This document shows positions 17,643-27,168 of a stretch of DNA of 64,000 nt, in pieces (positions within the stretch are counted from its first letter, which is position 1; the number at the start of each line of letters is the position of its first letter). The translations under genes and the position numbers were made by a program. Origin of the DNA: Deltaproteobacteria bacterium (GTDB lineage: Bacteria; Myxococcota_A; UBA796; UBA2385); assembly GCA_018401435.1 (NCBI GenBank), contig JAGYJW010000033.1, positions 1 to 64,000 on the forward strand, in the 5' to 3' direction. The notes below the pieces were generated by a model. That model ran no database searches, was not told the origin of the DNA, and saw only the letters and a list, made by a program, of their open reading frames with translations.

Positions 17643-19603
17643 CGCGAGGCTCCCGGCAGGCGCCAGACCGCCACCTCGGCCTGCATCGACACGCGCCACG
17701 GCACACCGAAGACCAGCCTTCTCGGCAGATCCAGCAGGTTCAAGGGAAGCAGCCCATAGGGGCGGGACTCGGCGAAGAGGGGCTCGCCCTCGACCTGGGC
17801 GAGCTGCTGCATCGGGCTGGGGCCCGACAGCCAGGTGCTCATATGTTGATCTTCGATCATGCTGTGGTCGGCAATCACATCGGGCGCCTGCTCCATGATG
17901 CGTCCCGATGACAGGGCCCCCAGCGGCCGTCGTATCCACGACAGGTCCCCCATCAAGATCGGCCGGGCACCCTCGGGGATGCGGGCGCGGTTGGCCTGCC
18001 AGAAGAGGTAGACCGGGCGCCCCTTCTTGCGGGTGCCTGCCAGGTCATCGCCCCCCAGGGTCCAGACATAGGCCGGTCCAGGCAGCCGTGGGGCGGCCAA
18101 CCAGGCGGGCACCGGGGTGTAGGTGGTTCCGACATCGGCAGGCGCGCCCAGCCAGGCCTGCGCCAGGGGCCCCATCCACTGCTGGAAGTTGTTGAAGGCC
18201 ACCGGCGTCCCCTCCAGCGGCGCCGCGGCCAGCACCCGACGACCGGCCAGCTCCACGGGCAGGCGGGCCTCCCACTCTGCCACGCTGTTGGCGAGCTGGG
18301 CCAGCGGGCCCCATCCCAGGGCCAGGGCCAACAGGGCCACCGCCCCCCGTGCAGGAGCCGTGAGGGCCTTGAACCAGGCCTCATCCACGGCCCGCGCGGC
18401 CAGGCCCAGCAGCCCGGGGGCCGCCGCCAGAAAGAGCCGCGCAGCGAGATCTTCGCGGGGGGCCGAGGCCATCAGGCAGGCCAGATCGAAGACCGCCAGA
18501 CAGACCAGGATGCTGGCTGCGACCGTCGCGGGCCCAATCTGGGTGCGCGCCTTGGACAGCTCGGCCAGAAGGCCCATCATCAGCACGAGGACCAGGAGGC
18601 TGCCTCCCCAACGCGTCGCAAAGTAGATGGTCTCATAATGCGAGTAGAAGGTGAGGACGGGCAGGAGCAGCAGCAGGGCCACTGCCGCCAGGGGCGGCAG
18701 GCTGGCGGGCAGGCCCCGCAGTCGGGACAGCGCGCCCATGCCCAGGGCAGCGACCCCCGCCGGCGTCGCGAGATAGGCGAACTGGACCGCGTTGTGCTCC
18801 AGCAGGGGTAGACGGGTCCGCCAGGGCGCCGCCCCGACCTGGGTGGTCGCCTCCCCCGTGACCATGCTCAGGGTGAGCAGAATCCAAGGTGGAGCGAGGC
18901 AAAGCAAGAGGCCCGCCTGTCGCAAGGCGAGGTTGCGGCGCCCCGTGGCCTCGGCCAGCAGGGCCCCCGCCGCAAGAAAGGAGAAGGCCAGCAGCGCGCT
19001 GGACTCCTTGAGCAGGACCGCCGCCCCGACGCCCATCCCCGCCAGCAGCAGGGAGCCCGGACCGCGGCCCAGGCGCAGCACCGCCAGGCCTGCCAGCAAG
19101 GCCGCCGCCGCGAGGTGATCCAGCTCCGTCAGGTACCAGCAGGAGAAGAGGGTGGGGCTGAGCATCAACGTGCCCAGGGCGGCGACCCGCGCCACCCGAC
19201 CCATTCCATGGGCCCGAAGCCAGAAAACGGCGGCCCCATACAAGGCGAGAAGCCCGAGGAAGGTCTTGCCCACGATCAAGGCGGGAGGCGGCATCTGCCC
19301 CGCCCACAACGCAGCGGCCCCCTTCATCAGCAGGACGCTGAGCGGGCGGAAGCCCCAGACATTCATCGGGGCAGGCAGCCAGAAGGGCAGAAAGCTGTCC
19401 TCGACGGGGATCCAGGTCACCAGGTCCAGCACCCAGGCGGTGATGTGGTCGACCTTGGGCTGGGCGGAAGCCCAGGAGGCGATCGCGATCACGGCGAGCA
19501 CGAGCGCGCGCCAGGCCCAGACCTGCCCAGCCGCCCGGGTCGGCGAGCCGGCTGCGGCGCTGCGGCGCCGGCTGCGGCGACGTGGGCGGTGCGAGGTCGA
19601 CAT
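17639..19603 (-). CDS. Polytopic glycosyltransferase-like membrane protein
   Basis: 654 residues. A basic N-terminus precedes about ten to twelve membrane helices. The first periplasmic loop contains 'QPKVDHITAWVLD' and 'FRPLSVLLMKG', and a later loop has 'YLTELDHLAAA' and 'LLKESSALLAF'. The C-terminal 200 residues form a soluble periplasmic domain ('VAFNNFQQWMGPLAQ'). The layout and early acidic loop match GT39/ArnT-like mannosyl or arabinosyl transferases (GT-C fold), though the strict catalytic DD or DE motif is not obvious. It is translationally coupled to the HEAT-like protein and faces the opposite way to the 19676-21664 pair. Confidence 0.65.
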   Translation of the reverse strand: MSTSHRPRRRSRRRSAAAGSPTRAAGQVWAWRALVLAVIAIASWASAQPKVDHITAWVLDLVTWIPVEDSFLPFWLPAPMNVWGFRPLSVLLMKGAAALWAGQMPPPALIVGKTFLGLLALYGAAVFWLRAHGMGRVARVAALGTLMLSPTLFSCWYLTELDHLAAAALLAGLAVLRLGRGPGSLLLAGMGVGAAVLLKESSALLAFSFLAAGALLAEATGRRNLALRQAGLLLCLAPPWILLTLSMVTGEATTQVGAAPWRTRLPLLEHNAVQFAYLATPAGVAALGMGALSRLRGLPASLPPLAAVALLLLLPVLTFYSHYETIYFATRWGGSLLVLVLMMGLLAELSKARTQIGPATVAASILVCLAVFDLACLMASAPREDLAARLFLAAAPGLLGLAARAVDEAWFKALTAPARGAVALLALALGWGPLAQLANSVAEWEARLPVELAGRRVLAAAPLEGTPVAFNNFQQWMGPLAQAWLGAPADVGTTYTPVPAWLAAPRLPGPAYVWTLGGDDLAGTRKKGRPVYLFWQANRARIPEGARPILMGDLSWIRRPLGALSSGRIMEQAPDVIADHSMIEDQHMSTWLSGPSPMQQLAQVEGEPLFAESRPYGLLPLNLLDLPRRLVFGVPWRVSMQAEVAVWRLPGASR

Positions 19604-19675
19604 CGCCGGACGCTACCCCCATGGCGGCCTGCGGGCACACTTCTTCGGTCCTCCCGGGGTACAAGTCCGGTGCCG

Positions 19676-20545
19676 ATGTTGATCATTCTGCTGATGTGCG
19701 CCCCCGCCTTTGCGCAGCCCGTGTTGCTGCGGGTGCGCGCCGTGGACCTGGCGCTATCGGCCCCTGTCGAGGTGCAGATCGGCGGGTCCAATGTCCAGCT
19801 TCGCGACGATGGCGGCGCGCCGGACCCCTTCGGCGGGGACGGCCTGTGGTCCGGCGTGGTGGCCGGGAGCCCCTCCGAGGGCCCCCAGACCCTGACCGTG
19901 AGCGACGCCCGAGGGCGCTCCTGGACCACCGAAGTGGCGTGGCCCACCGAGGATCCCGCAGAGCTGGACCTCGTCTTGGATGAAGAAGGCGGTCTCAGCC
20001 GCGCCGAAGCCCCGGTGATGGGCGCGGTCCAGACCCCGGCCAGCGCCCAGGCAGCCCCGGCCCTCGGGGGGTCGGCCACACCCACCGCGGGCGCAGGCGC
20101 CATGGCCTGGGCGGTGGCGGCCCTGGGCTGGGGCCTCGCCCTCTCCCTCGGCGGGGGCCCTCCGGCGTCGCCCTCGGCCCTGAATGACTGTGTCTCCCCC
20201 CTCGGGGATCATCGCTATCGGGTGAGCCACGCAGACCTGCCCCAGGCCCTGGACGCCCTCGCCAGGCAGCACCGCCTGCTCCTGGTCGGCCTGAATGCGA
20301 CGCTGCCGGGCACCGCCGTGGCCTACTCCCCCGACAGCGCGGATCCAGGGGATGTCGCCGCCGCCCTGCGCGATCTCGAGGGGCGCGGGCGCGCCCTGGT
20401 GGTGGTGGCCAGGGTGGATGATGAATCCGAATTGCCTGCTTTATTCCTCGCTTGCCGCGGGTTGGCCGTGGTCGTCGTGGCCTCGGCCGCCGTCCCTGGC
20501 ACCCGACCCTTGCCCTTGCCCTTGCCGTCGTCCTCGCCCGCCTGA
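19676..20545 (+). CDS. Secreted/transmembrane protein, unknown
   Basis: 289 residues from the ATG at 19676. A signal peptide ('MLIILLMCAPAFA') is followed by a beta-type extracytoplasmic domain ('VEVQIGGSNVQLRDDG', 'DGLWSGVVAG'), an Ala/Pro linker, a membrane helix near residues 142-160 ('AMAWAVAALGWGLALSLGG'), and a cytoplasmic alpha/beta domain with 'RGRALVVVARVDD' that ends in a Pro/Leu/Ser tail. No family is recognised. It lies 27 bases before the flippase-like gene, so the two are probably one transcript. Confidence 0.6.
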   Translation: MLIILLMCAPAFAQPVLLRVRAVDLALSAPVEVQIGGSNVQLRDDGGAPDPFGGDGLWSGVVAGSPSEGPQTLTVSDARGRSWTTEVAWPTEDPAELDLVLDEEGGLSRAEAPVMGAVQTPASAQAAPALGGSATPTAGAGAMAWAVAALGWGLALSLGGGPPASPSALNDCVSPLGDHRYRVSHADLPQALDALARQHRLLLVGLNATLPGTAVAYSPDSADPGDVAAALRDLEGRGRALVVVARVDDESELPALFLACRGLAVVVVASAAVPGTRPLPLPLPSSSPA

Positions 20546-20572
20546 GCCCCTGCCCCTGCCGTCCGGATTGGA

Positions 20573-21664
20573 ATGGACCCCACCAGCCCGCCACCCCCTC
20601 GGCCCCTGCGGCCCCTGGCGCGCATCCTGCTGGTGCTGGGGCCCTGCCTGTTGGCCCTGGGGATCCTGGCTGGCGTGCTGGGCGGCCTGGGGCCCGATGG
20701 GCGCGCCGGGGGGCTGCTGACCCGGCTGAGCTGGGCGCCCCTGCTGGGCTCGGTATTGGCCTGGATCCTGGCGAGCCTGCTCGCAGGCCCGCGCCTGCGC
20801 GCCGCCCTGCCCGCCGCAGAGCGGGAGCGCGCGCCCTCCAGCCTGCGCCTGGGGGGACTCATGATCGGTGTTCACGCCCTCAACCTCGCCCTGCCCGGTC
20901 CGGCGGGGGACCTCGCCCTGATCGGGCTGCTGGCTCGCGGGGGCGGGCTGCCGCCCCGGTCCCTGATCGCGGCAACCACCTGGACCCGCGTGTGGGGGCT
21001 GGCCACCATCGCCCTGGGCGGGCTGGTCCTGCTGCCCCTGGCGCCCCGCCACGGCCTGCTCTCGGCGGCCCTGGTGGCGGTGCTGGGCCTGCTGGCGCTG
21101 GGCGGGGCCGGCCTCGCGCTGCTGGCCCTGGCACCCGGGCCCCTGTCGCGCCTGTCTGCGGCCAGCCTGGGCGCCTGGGGCGGGCGCCTGCCCGGCCCGA
21201 TCGGCGGCCTGCTGCGGGCGGTGGACCGGGGCGTGGCGGGCCTCAGCCGCGGCCTGGCGGAGGTCGCGCGTGCCGGGCCGCGGCTGGTGGTTACCACCCT
21301 GGCCTGGAGCGCCCTGATTCAGCTCAGCCTGCTCACCAGCCTCGGCCTCGCAGCAGCGGCCCTGGGCCAGGCCCTGGCCCCGCTGGCGCTGGCCCTCTGC
21401 CATGTCACCGCCGAGCTGGCCTCGGTGGCGGTGGCGGTCGCGCCCGCAGGGGTGGGCGGCTTTGATGGGGCCTTGGCGGCCGCCCTGGTCGGCTTTGCGG
21501 ACCGGTCGCCCTGGGAGGCGGCGGCCCTGGTCCTGGTGGTGCGCCTGGTGCAGGCGCTGGCCCTGGGGGCCGGCACGGTGGCGGTGGCGGCGCTGGCGCC
21601 AGGGCTGCTGGACGCCTCCGTGGGCCCAAGACCGACGCCACCGACGGACAATATTTCCGGATAG
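20573..21664 (+). CDS. LPG_synthase_TM (UPF0104/AglD-like) membrane protein
   Basis: 363 residues with about eight membrane helices. The central region shows hallmarks of the lysylphosphatidylglycerol-synthetase transmembrane family (PF03706): 'MIGVHALNLALPGPAGDLA' (usually 'lnnllPfraGell'), 'TWTRVWGL' and 'VAVAPAGVGGFDGALAAAL' (usually 'lPtPGGlG'). Members are lipid flippases or accessory proteins for glycolipid and cell-wall precursors. Its place beside glycosyltransferase-like genes supports a surface-polymer role. The C-terminus after the last helix is short and ends 'NISG'. Confidence 0.75.
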   Translation: MDPTSPPPPRPLRPLARILLVLGPCLLALGILAGVLGGLGPDGRAGGLLTRLSWAPLLGSVLAWILASLLAGPRLRAALPAAERERAPSSLRLGGLMIGVHALNLALPGPAGDLALIGLLARGGGLPPRSLIAATTWTRVWGLATIALGGLVLLPLAPRHGLLSAALVAVLGLLALGGAGLALLALAPGPLSRLSAASLGAWGGRLPGPIGGLLRAVDRGVAGLSRGLAEVARAGPRLVVTTLAWSALIQLSLLTSLGLAAAALGQALAPLALALCHVTAELASVAVAVAPAGVGGFDGALAAALVGFADRSPWEAAALVLVVRLVQALALGAGTVAVAALAPGLLDASVGPRPTPPTDNISG

Positions 21665-21700
21665 GCGCGCTCGACCCCGCGCTCCCAGCGGCTTTCCGCG

Positions 21701-21730
21701 TTGACAGCCCTTCCGCGCAGGCCGTAAAAT
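21701..21730 (+). promoter_or_regulatory. Sigma-70-type promoter for the FG-GAP lipoprotein gene
   Basis: TTGACA (21701-21706) and TAAAAT (21725-21730) are separated by 18 bases. The -35 is a perfect match and the -10 has one mismatch to TATAAT, which stands out in 70% GC DNA. It lies 74 bases before the ATG at 21804 and just after the stop of the membrane protein gene. Confidence 0.65.
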
Positions 21731-21803
21731 CCTCCAGGGCGTGCTTGGCGCCGCCCGTCTCGCGGTTTCGCGCGGGCCCCGATCGCCGCACCCAGGACCG
21801 ACC

Positions 21804-24239
21804 ATGATGCTCCGCTCCCACCTGATCTTCCTCTGCCTGCTCCCCGCTTGCAGCACCGAGACCACGGTGGACGCGCCGCTGGCGACGGCGCCGGTCACCC
21901 CCGCCGCGGCCAGCCCCGACGCCGACACCCTCTGGGCGCAGGGCTATGTCTCGGACCTCCAGAAGCGCATCGGCGCCAATCCCGAGCTCGAGGTCATCAA
22001 CCGCCTCGAGGCTGCGACCTCCGAGCTGGACCAGGCGGTCCTCCGGCCCTGGGCCGCAGGCTGGAAGTCCGGCGACGCCGGCGCCATCAGCGCCCTGCTC
22101 GGGGATGGGGTGGGGCTGCGTTGGGCCAGCCCTGCAGTATCCGTCTCGGTCGAACGCGGCGGCATCGTCGAAGAGCAGCTGACGGTGGAGGAGGGCGATG
22201 ACGAGGCCGGCGCCTTCCTGGCCCAGTTCGCCCGGATCGACCACCTCGCGCTGGATGTGGTGGATGTGGATGCGACCGATGGGCTCACCACGGCCACGGT
22301 GCGCTTCGACCTGCGGGCCACCACGGTGGCCGGCGCCCGCCAGCAGGACCGCGGCCTGATCGAGGTGGAGTTCGCCGGCGGGCCCAACCCCGAGATCACG
22401 GGCTTGCAGGTGCTGGAGTGGTCCCGGTTGCGCGCGACCCGGGCCCCTGCTTTTGCCGATGTGACCGCTGCCTGGGGCCTGGACAGCCTGCCTCGCGACG
22501 ACCGCAAGGAGGCCATCCGGCGCGGCGGCTATGCCCTGGTGGCGGCCGATTACGACGGTGACCAGCGCCCCGACCTGCTGGTGGGCAACTATGGCCCCCT
22601 CAAGCTGCTGCGCAACACCGGCACGGGCTGGCAGGATGTCACCACCGCCGCCGGCTTGCTGGACGAGGGGGTGGTCAAGTCCGCCGCCCTGGCCGATATG
22701 GACGGCGACGGCGACCGCGACCTGCTGCTGCTGCGCTTCGTCGTGGGGGAGGACGACGCCAAGGGCGACTTCATCGCCTATGAGAACCAGGGCGATGGCA
22801 GCTTCAAGCGCCTGGGCGAGGTCCTGCCCCGTCACCGCAGCTATGACCGCGCCATGCCCATGACCCTCGGGGACTTCGACGGCGACGGCAACCTCGACAT
22901 CTACATCGGCTTCCCGGGCATCCGCGACTTCACCAGCGGTATCTCCAACCGCGGTCGCCCCGACTGGCTGGCCAGCCAGGGCATCTGGTTCAATGACGGC
23001 GGCTGGAAGTTCCGCGAGGCCGCAGACGGCGACACGCTGGTGGCCGACAATGACGTCTATGCACACGCAGCGCTGGCCACCGATATGGACGGCGATGGCA
23101 ACCTCGACATCGTCGTCGTGGACGACAGCGGGCGGCTCAACCCGGTCTACCGCAACGACGGCAAGGGGGGCTTCTCCCAGGTGGCCTATGAGGCCGGGGT
23201 GGCCGAAGGCGGCCTCTCCATGGGCGCAACCAGCGGCGACTTCAACAACGACGGCCTGCTGGACCTGATGACCACCAACATCACCCTCACCGCCGGGCAG
23301 CGCATGGCGCGGTCCACCGAGGGGCTGTTGGATGAGAGCGGCCGCATGGGCGAGATCATGCGCAATCTGCGGCGTGAATACTTGGCCATGACCCTGCACA
23401 TCAACAATGGCGACGGCACCTTCCGCGACGGTACCGCGGTCGCCGGGCTGGAGTGGTCGGGGGACGCCGCGGCGGCGGGCGAGTGGCTGGACTACAACCA
23501 CGACGGCCTGTTGGACTACTACCTGCCCAATGGCCTCTGGTCTTCGGGCGCCGAATCGCTGGACAGCCTCTTCTTCCGGGGTGAGGTCGCCCTCTATGGC
23601 GACGCCATCCTGGGCTATGTGGGCGCCGTGGACGAGTCCGACCCCATGGCCAATGATGTGCACGGGCGGCCGATCTTCGCCACCAATGGCGGGCCCAACC
23701 CCGTGCTCAGCGTGCTGCGAAACCACCGGCAGCCCGGCAGCGCCGACCTCACCTGGTCCTTGGGTGGGGCCCAACGCAACGCCCTCTTCCGCAACAACGG
23801 CGATGGCAGCTTCACCGAGGTGGGCTACCTCGAAGGCGCGGACCGGGTGGAGGACGGCTATATCGTCGCGCCCGTGGACATCGACGGAGACGGGCGCCAG
23901 GACCTCGTCCTGCGCAATACCGACCCCGCGCCCACCCACAGCTATGCACCCGTGTTGGCCCTGCGCAACCAGCTGGACGGCAAGGCCCTCACCGTTCACC
24001 TCAAGGGCAAGGGCGGCAATGTGGACGGCATGGGCGCGCGGGTCATCGCCACGATGGGCGACCGCACCCTGGTCCGCGAGGTCCGGGGGGTCGCGGGAGC
24101 CGTTCAGGCCGAGCCCGTGGCCTACTTCGGCATGGCCGACGCCGCGCAGGTGGACCGCCTCGAGGTCATCTGGCCCGGTGGCGAGCGCCAGGTGCTCACC
24201 AACCTCGCGCCGGGCATCCTCGACGTGACCCGCCCCTAA
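21804..24239 (+). CDS. FG-GAP/VCBS lipoprotein with ASPIC/UnbV C-terminus
   Basis: 811 residues. A short lipoprotein signal ends in the lipobox 'LLPAC'. A helical and beta N-terminal region (to about residue 215) precedes a beta-propeller made of FG-GAP/VCBS repeats, with calcium-type loops such as 'DYDGDQRPD', 'DMDGDGDRD', 'DFDGDGNLD', 'DMDGDGNLD', 'DFNNDGLLD' and 'DIDGDGRQD'. The last 80 residues ('GMGARVIATMGDRTLVREV', 'RLEVIWPGGERQVL') are an ASPIC/UnbV domain. Such proteins are exported, calcium-binding and often adhesive or carbohydrate-associated. A sigma-70 promoter lies upstream. The stop overlaps the stop of the convergent paralogue at 24236-25936. Confidence 0.9.
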   Translation: MMLRSHLIFLCLLPACSTETTVDAPLATAPVTPAAASPDADTLWAQGYVSDLQKRIGANPELEVINRLEAATSELDQAVLRPWAAGWKSGDAGAISALLGDGVGLRWASPAVSVSVERGGIVEEQLTVEEGDDEAGAFLAQFARIDHLALDVVDVDATDGLTTATVRFDLRATTVAGARQQDRGLIEVEFAGGPNPEITGLQVLEWSRLRATRAPAFADVTAAWGLDSLPRDDRKEAIRRGGYALVAADYDGDQRPDLLVGNYGPLKLLRNTGTGWQDVTTAAGLLDEGVVKSAALADMDGDGDRDLLLLRFVVGEDDAKGDFIAYENQGDGSFKRLGEVLPRHRSYDRAMPMTLGDFDGDGNLDIYIGFPGIRDFTSGISNRGRPDWLASQGIWFNDGGWKFREAADGDTLVADNDVYAHAALATDMDGDGNLDIVVVDDSGRLNPVYRNDGKGGFSQVAYEAGVAEGGLSMGATSGDFNNDGLLDLMTTNITLTAGQRMARSTEGLLDESGRMGEIMRNLRREYLAMTLHINNGDGTFRDGTAVAGLEWSGDAAAAGEWLDYNHDGLLDYYLPNGLWSSGAESLDSLFFRGEVALYGDAILGYVGAVDESDPMANDVHGRPIFATNGGPNPVLSVLRNHRQPGSADLTWSLGGAQRNALFRNNGDGSFTEVGYLEGADRVEDGYIVAPVDIDGDGRQDLVLRNTDPAPTHSYAPVLALRNQLDGKALTVHLKGKGGNVDGMGARVIATMGDRTLVREVRGVAGAVQAEPVAYFGMADAAQVDRLEVIWPGGERQVLTNLAPGILDVTRP

Positions 24240-25936
24240 TCGGCCCGACGCAGCACCAGGCTGCAGCGGCCGCAGGCCCCGGCGACCTCGGACCGGGCGC
24301 CGTCCGGCCAGCGCAGCTCGATGCGGTCGATGGCCGCGCTCTCGCCCAGCCCGAAGTGCAGGATGGGGTCCTGGCCGCTGCCTGAGCCGGGCCCCCCCGC
24401 CAGCACCGTGCGGGTGGTCCCTCGCCCGCCCGCCTCGACCCGCACTGTCGCTCCGATGGCCGCCGGGTTGGCGCTGCCGGGCCACTCCAGGCGGATCCAG
24501 CTCCGCGCCTGGGGCGTGCAGGCCCCAAGCATCAGGCCGGGGGCGCCGCCGATGTTGTTGACCACCAGATCGGGCACGCCGTCTTCGTTCAGGTCGGCCA
24601 CCGCCACGCCGCGGCCCCGCCCGATCTGGGGCTCATCGAAGGCCTCGGGGCGACTCTGCAGCCGGGGCGCCTCGGCGGTGCCGCCCATGACCAGCAGGCG
24701 GTCGGGCTGCGCCGGATCGAAGGGGTAGTCGGGATCGTGGGCCAGGGGCTCCCCCTCGACCGGCCCATGGCTGAGGTAGAGGGCGGGGCCTCCGCTGCCG
24801 TCCAGGTCCAGGTCCACCACCGACCAGGAAGCGTCGCTCTGCTGCTCCGGGAGGTCGGCCCCCCAGACTGAGCCGCTGTCGGCAAAGGACCAGGGGCCCA
24901 GGCCCTTGAAGACGGAGATCTGGCCCAGATCCGAGAAGACAAGGTCGAGGATGCCGTCCTCGTCCAGATCCTGGGCGATTCCCCCCATGGGGTAGGGCAG
25001 CTCGCCCAGGCCCGCCTCGGCAGCCCGGTCCACGAAGCTCCCGCCGACATTCTCCCAAAGCTGGGTGGCCCCCCGGCTGGCCCCGAAATCATTGACCTGC
25101 ATCAGGTCGAGATCACCGTCGCTGTCGAGGTCTTGAAAGCGGGCGTGCAGGACCAGGCCCTGGGCGCCGTCTCGATAGGGCAGGGCGTCGGCGGTGATAT
25201 CGACGAAGCGACCATCGCGATTCTCATAGAGGGCGCTGTCGATGGGCTCGGCCCCCTCGTAGCCCTCGGCCGGCAGGCCATAGGCACCCACAAAGAGGTC
25301 GAGATCGCCGTCCTGGTCGATGTCTCCCCATGCGGCCGTCCCGGGGTAGGCCGGCACATCGGCGATTCCGAGCCCCTCCGCGACGTCCTCGAAGTGGCCG
25401 TCTCCGCGATTCTGCATCAGGCGGACGCTGCCAAAACCGGTGGTCAGCACGTCGAGATCGCCGTCGCCATCAAAGTCTGCCGGCGCCAGGAAGGCCGTGT
25501 CTTCATCGGAGAGGGCCAATCCCGCGGCCTCGGCGTCGCCGCGGCTGAACTGGCCATTGCCCAAGCCCCAATACAGGCCGTTCGCCCCGCCTCCGTTGGC
25601 CAGCAGCAGGTCGATGTGGCCGTCGCCATCCAGATCTGCGGCCACCACGCCCCCCCCGAAGACGCCGCGAAAGCTGTCGCCCTCCCAGTCCGGCCCCAGA
25701 TCGGGAAAGGGCGACTCGACATGAACGAAGTCCACTCCCGAGTCAGCCAGGGCGTCCTGCAGCAGCCCTGGCGAGTCGGCCTGGGCCGCGCAGGAGGGCA
25801 GGGGACGGGACAGAAGCTCAACGGAGGCCTGGTCGGGCTGAGCGCCAGGTTGTCCCAGCCCCGGCCCGTCAGCCTCCGCGCAGGCGGCGAGCAGGAGCAG
25901 CAAGAGCGGCAGGAGCCTGCCTTCTTTGCCCGTCAT
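24236..25936 (-). CDS. FG-GAP/VCBS lipoprotein with ASPIC/UnbV C-terminus, second
   Basis: 566 residues. The lipobox 'LLAAC' follows a run of Leu. The propeller repeats include 'DLDGDGHID', 'DFDGDGDLD', 'DIDQDGDLD', 'DLDSDGDLD', 'DLDEDGILD' and 'DLNEDGVPD'. The C-terminus has the ASPIC/UnbV pattern ('AIGATVRVEAGGRGTTRTV', 'DRIELRWPDGARSEV'). It shares architecture with the convergent gene at 21804-24239 but is shorter and clearly diverged. Its ATG overlaps the stop of the broken Rieske gene upstream (ATGA), so it would be co-translated with that gene. Confidence 0.9.
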   Translation of the reverse strand: MTGKEGRLLPLLLLLLAACAEADGPGLGQPGAQPDQASVELLSRPLPSCAAQADSPGLLQDALADSGVDFVHVESPFPDLGPDWEGDSFRGVFGGGVVAADLDGDGHIDLLLANGGGANGLYWGLGNGQFSRGDAEAAGLALSDEDTAFLAPADFDGDGDLDVLTTGFGSVRLMQNRGDGHFEDVAEGLGIADVPAYPGTAAWGDIDQDGDLDLFVGAYGLPAEGYEGAEPIDSALYENRDGRFVDITADALPYRDGAQGLVLHARFQDLDSDGDLDLMQVNDFGASRGATQLWENVGGSFVDRAAEAGLGELPYPMGGIAQDLDEDGILDLVFSDLGQISVFKGLGPWSFADSGSVWGADLPEQQSDASWSVVDLDLDGSGGPALYLSHGPVEGEPLAHDPDYPFDPAQPDRLLVMGGTAEAPRLQSRPEAFDEPQIGRGRGVAVADLNEDGVPDLVVNNIGGAPGLMLGACTPQARSWIRLEWPGSANPAAIGATVRVEAGGRGTTRTVLAGGPGSGSGQDPILHFGLGESAAIDRIELRWPDGARSEVAGACGRCSLVLRRAD

Positions 25937-27098
25937 TGCGGGACCGGACCGGCCGGACCCGCGGCCCAGGGGGCGGGGTCATCGGACAGGTAGCGCTGCA
26001 AGGTGCCGTGGAAGTGGGCCGCGGCGGCCTCCATGGCGTGCAGGTGGTGGTGCCCGGGGCCGGCCGCATGCAGCCCCTGCTGGTAGCGCGCCAAGAGCTG
26101 TAGATCTTCGCGCAGGATCACCCGGCTGGCCGCCCAGGTGGCCACCGCCCGCAGCCGCTCCAGACCCCGCGCGCCGCGCCGCTGACAGAAGGCATAGACC
26201 AGATCGCAGCTATCTGCAGAGACGGGCAGCACTTGCATCACGGTGAGGTGGAAAGGCACCACATTCAAGATGGTGCTGGGAAAGACCAGGTATTTGTGCA
26301 TCGCCGACTGCTGCAAGGGCGTGTAGGGGCCGCCGCGGCTGCAGCGTCGGTCCAGACCCGCCCGCCATCCATAGGTCGCGATCTCCAAGCGCTGCCGCGT
26401 GTGATCGCCGTAGCTGTGGAGATCCGGGCCCCGCGGCGCGTGGGCGGCGATGGTGCGGCGGTGCACATGGGGCACATGGTAGAAGTCGGTCAGGTTCTCG
26501 ATGGCCGCCTTCCAGTTGCAGGGCAGCCGCCAGGTCTGGTGCTGGATGGGCTCGAATTCATCGAGGGCGAAGGGCGCCAGCTCGTCGATGATGGGCCCCA
26601 GGGCTTCTGTCAGGGGCGGTGTCGCGTCGCTGTGGCTGACCCAGATCAGGCCGGCCCACTCTGCATGGCGCAGGGGCTGCAGGTGCAGACCGGCTTTGGC
26701 CGTGTCGCGCAGGCCCTCCGGCGCGGGGATGTGCTGGGCGCGGCCATCCAGCCCATAGGACCAGCCGTGGTAGGGGCAGGGGATGGCGTTGATGCGGCCC
26801 TCCCCGTCCAGCAGGCGGTTGCCCCGGTGCCGACAACTATTTCGGAAGGCGCCGATGCCCCCGGCCCCGTCGCGCACCAGAAAGAAGGAGGGGCCCGGCC
26901 CGTCTACCACGACATAGTCGCCGGCCCGCTACCAGCTCGGAGTCCCGATGCGGGCGGCCGGCACGCCAGCTTCGGCCAAAGACCCGGAGCCCGTTCGGCC
27001 TCCAGCACCGCCGGGTCGGTGTAGACCGCGGGATCGACGCTGCGCGCCCAGCGGGGGGGCGGCAGGTGGGCGATCTTGGCGGGTCGGGGCTGGGTCAT
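25933..27098 (-). pseudogene. Rieske ring-hydroxylating oxygenase alpha subunit, broken
   Basis: The bulk (25933-26928) encodes the Rieske 2Fe-2S motif 'CRHRGNRLL...CPYHGW' (Cys-x-His and Cys-x2-His) and the mononuclear-iron region 'ENLTDFYHVPHVH' of aromatic-ring or choline/carnitine-type oxygenases. Upstream, in the same frame, an in-frame TAG at 26929-26931 follows 'IGTPSW'. Further upstream, from the ATG at 27098, the true N-terminus ('PPPRWARSVDPAVY') reads in a different frame until about 26990. The gene therefore carries both a nonsense codon and a frameshift, which is better evidence of real decay than a single indel. A GTG at 26910 could still make a protein lacking about 60 residues. 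Confidence 0.75.
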
Positions 27099-27168
27099 GG
27101 CGTCGCTCAATCGCGATCATAGCCCAAGCCCGCTCAGAGATGCCCTGGAGCGCGATAGCCGGGAGGCC

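Noticed and set aside
20480-20545. Pro/Leu/Ser repeat at the end of the 19676 gene as a regulatory repeat
   Set aside because: The CCCTTG repeats are short and coding; they form the C-terminal tail of the protein and show no hairpin or operator symmetry.
21405-24485. A 1,026-codon open frame on the minus strand
   Set aside because: It lies opposite the FG-GAP lipoprotein, whose repeated Asp/Gly codons leave the reverse frame open; it shows no domain, only low-complexity Val/Ala/Gly/His.
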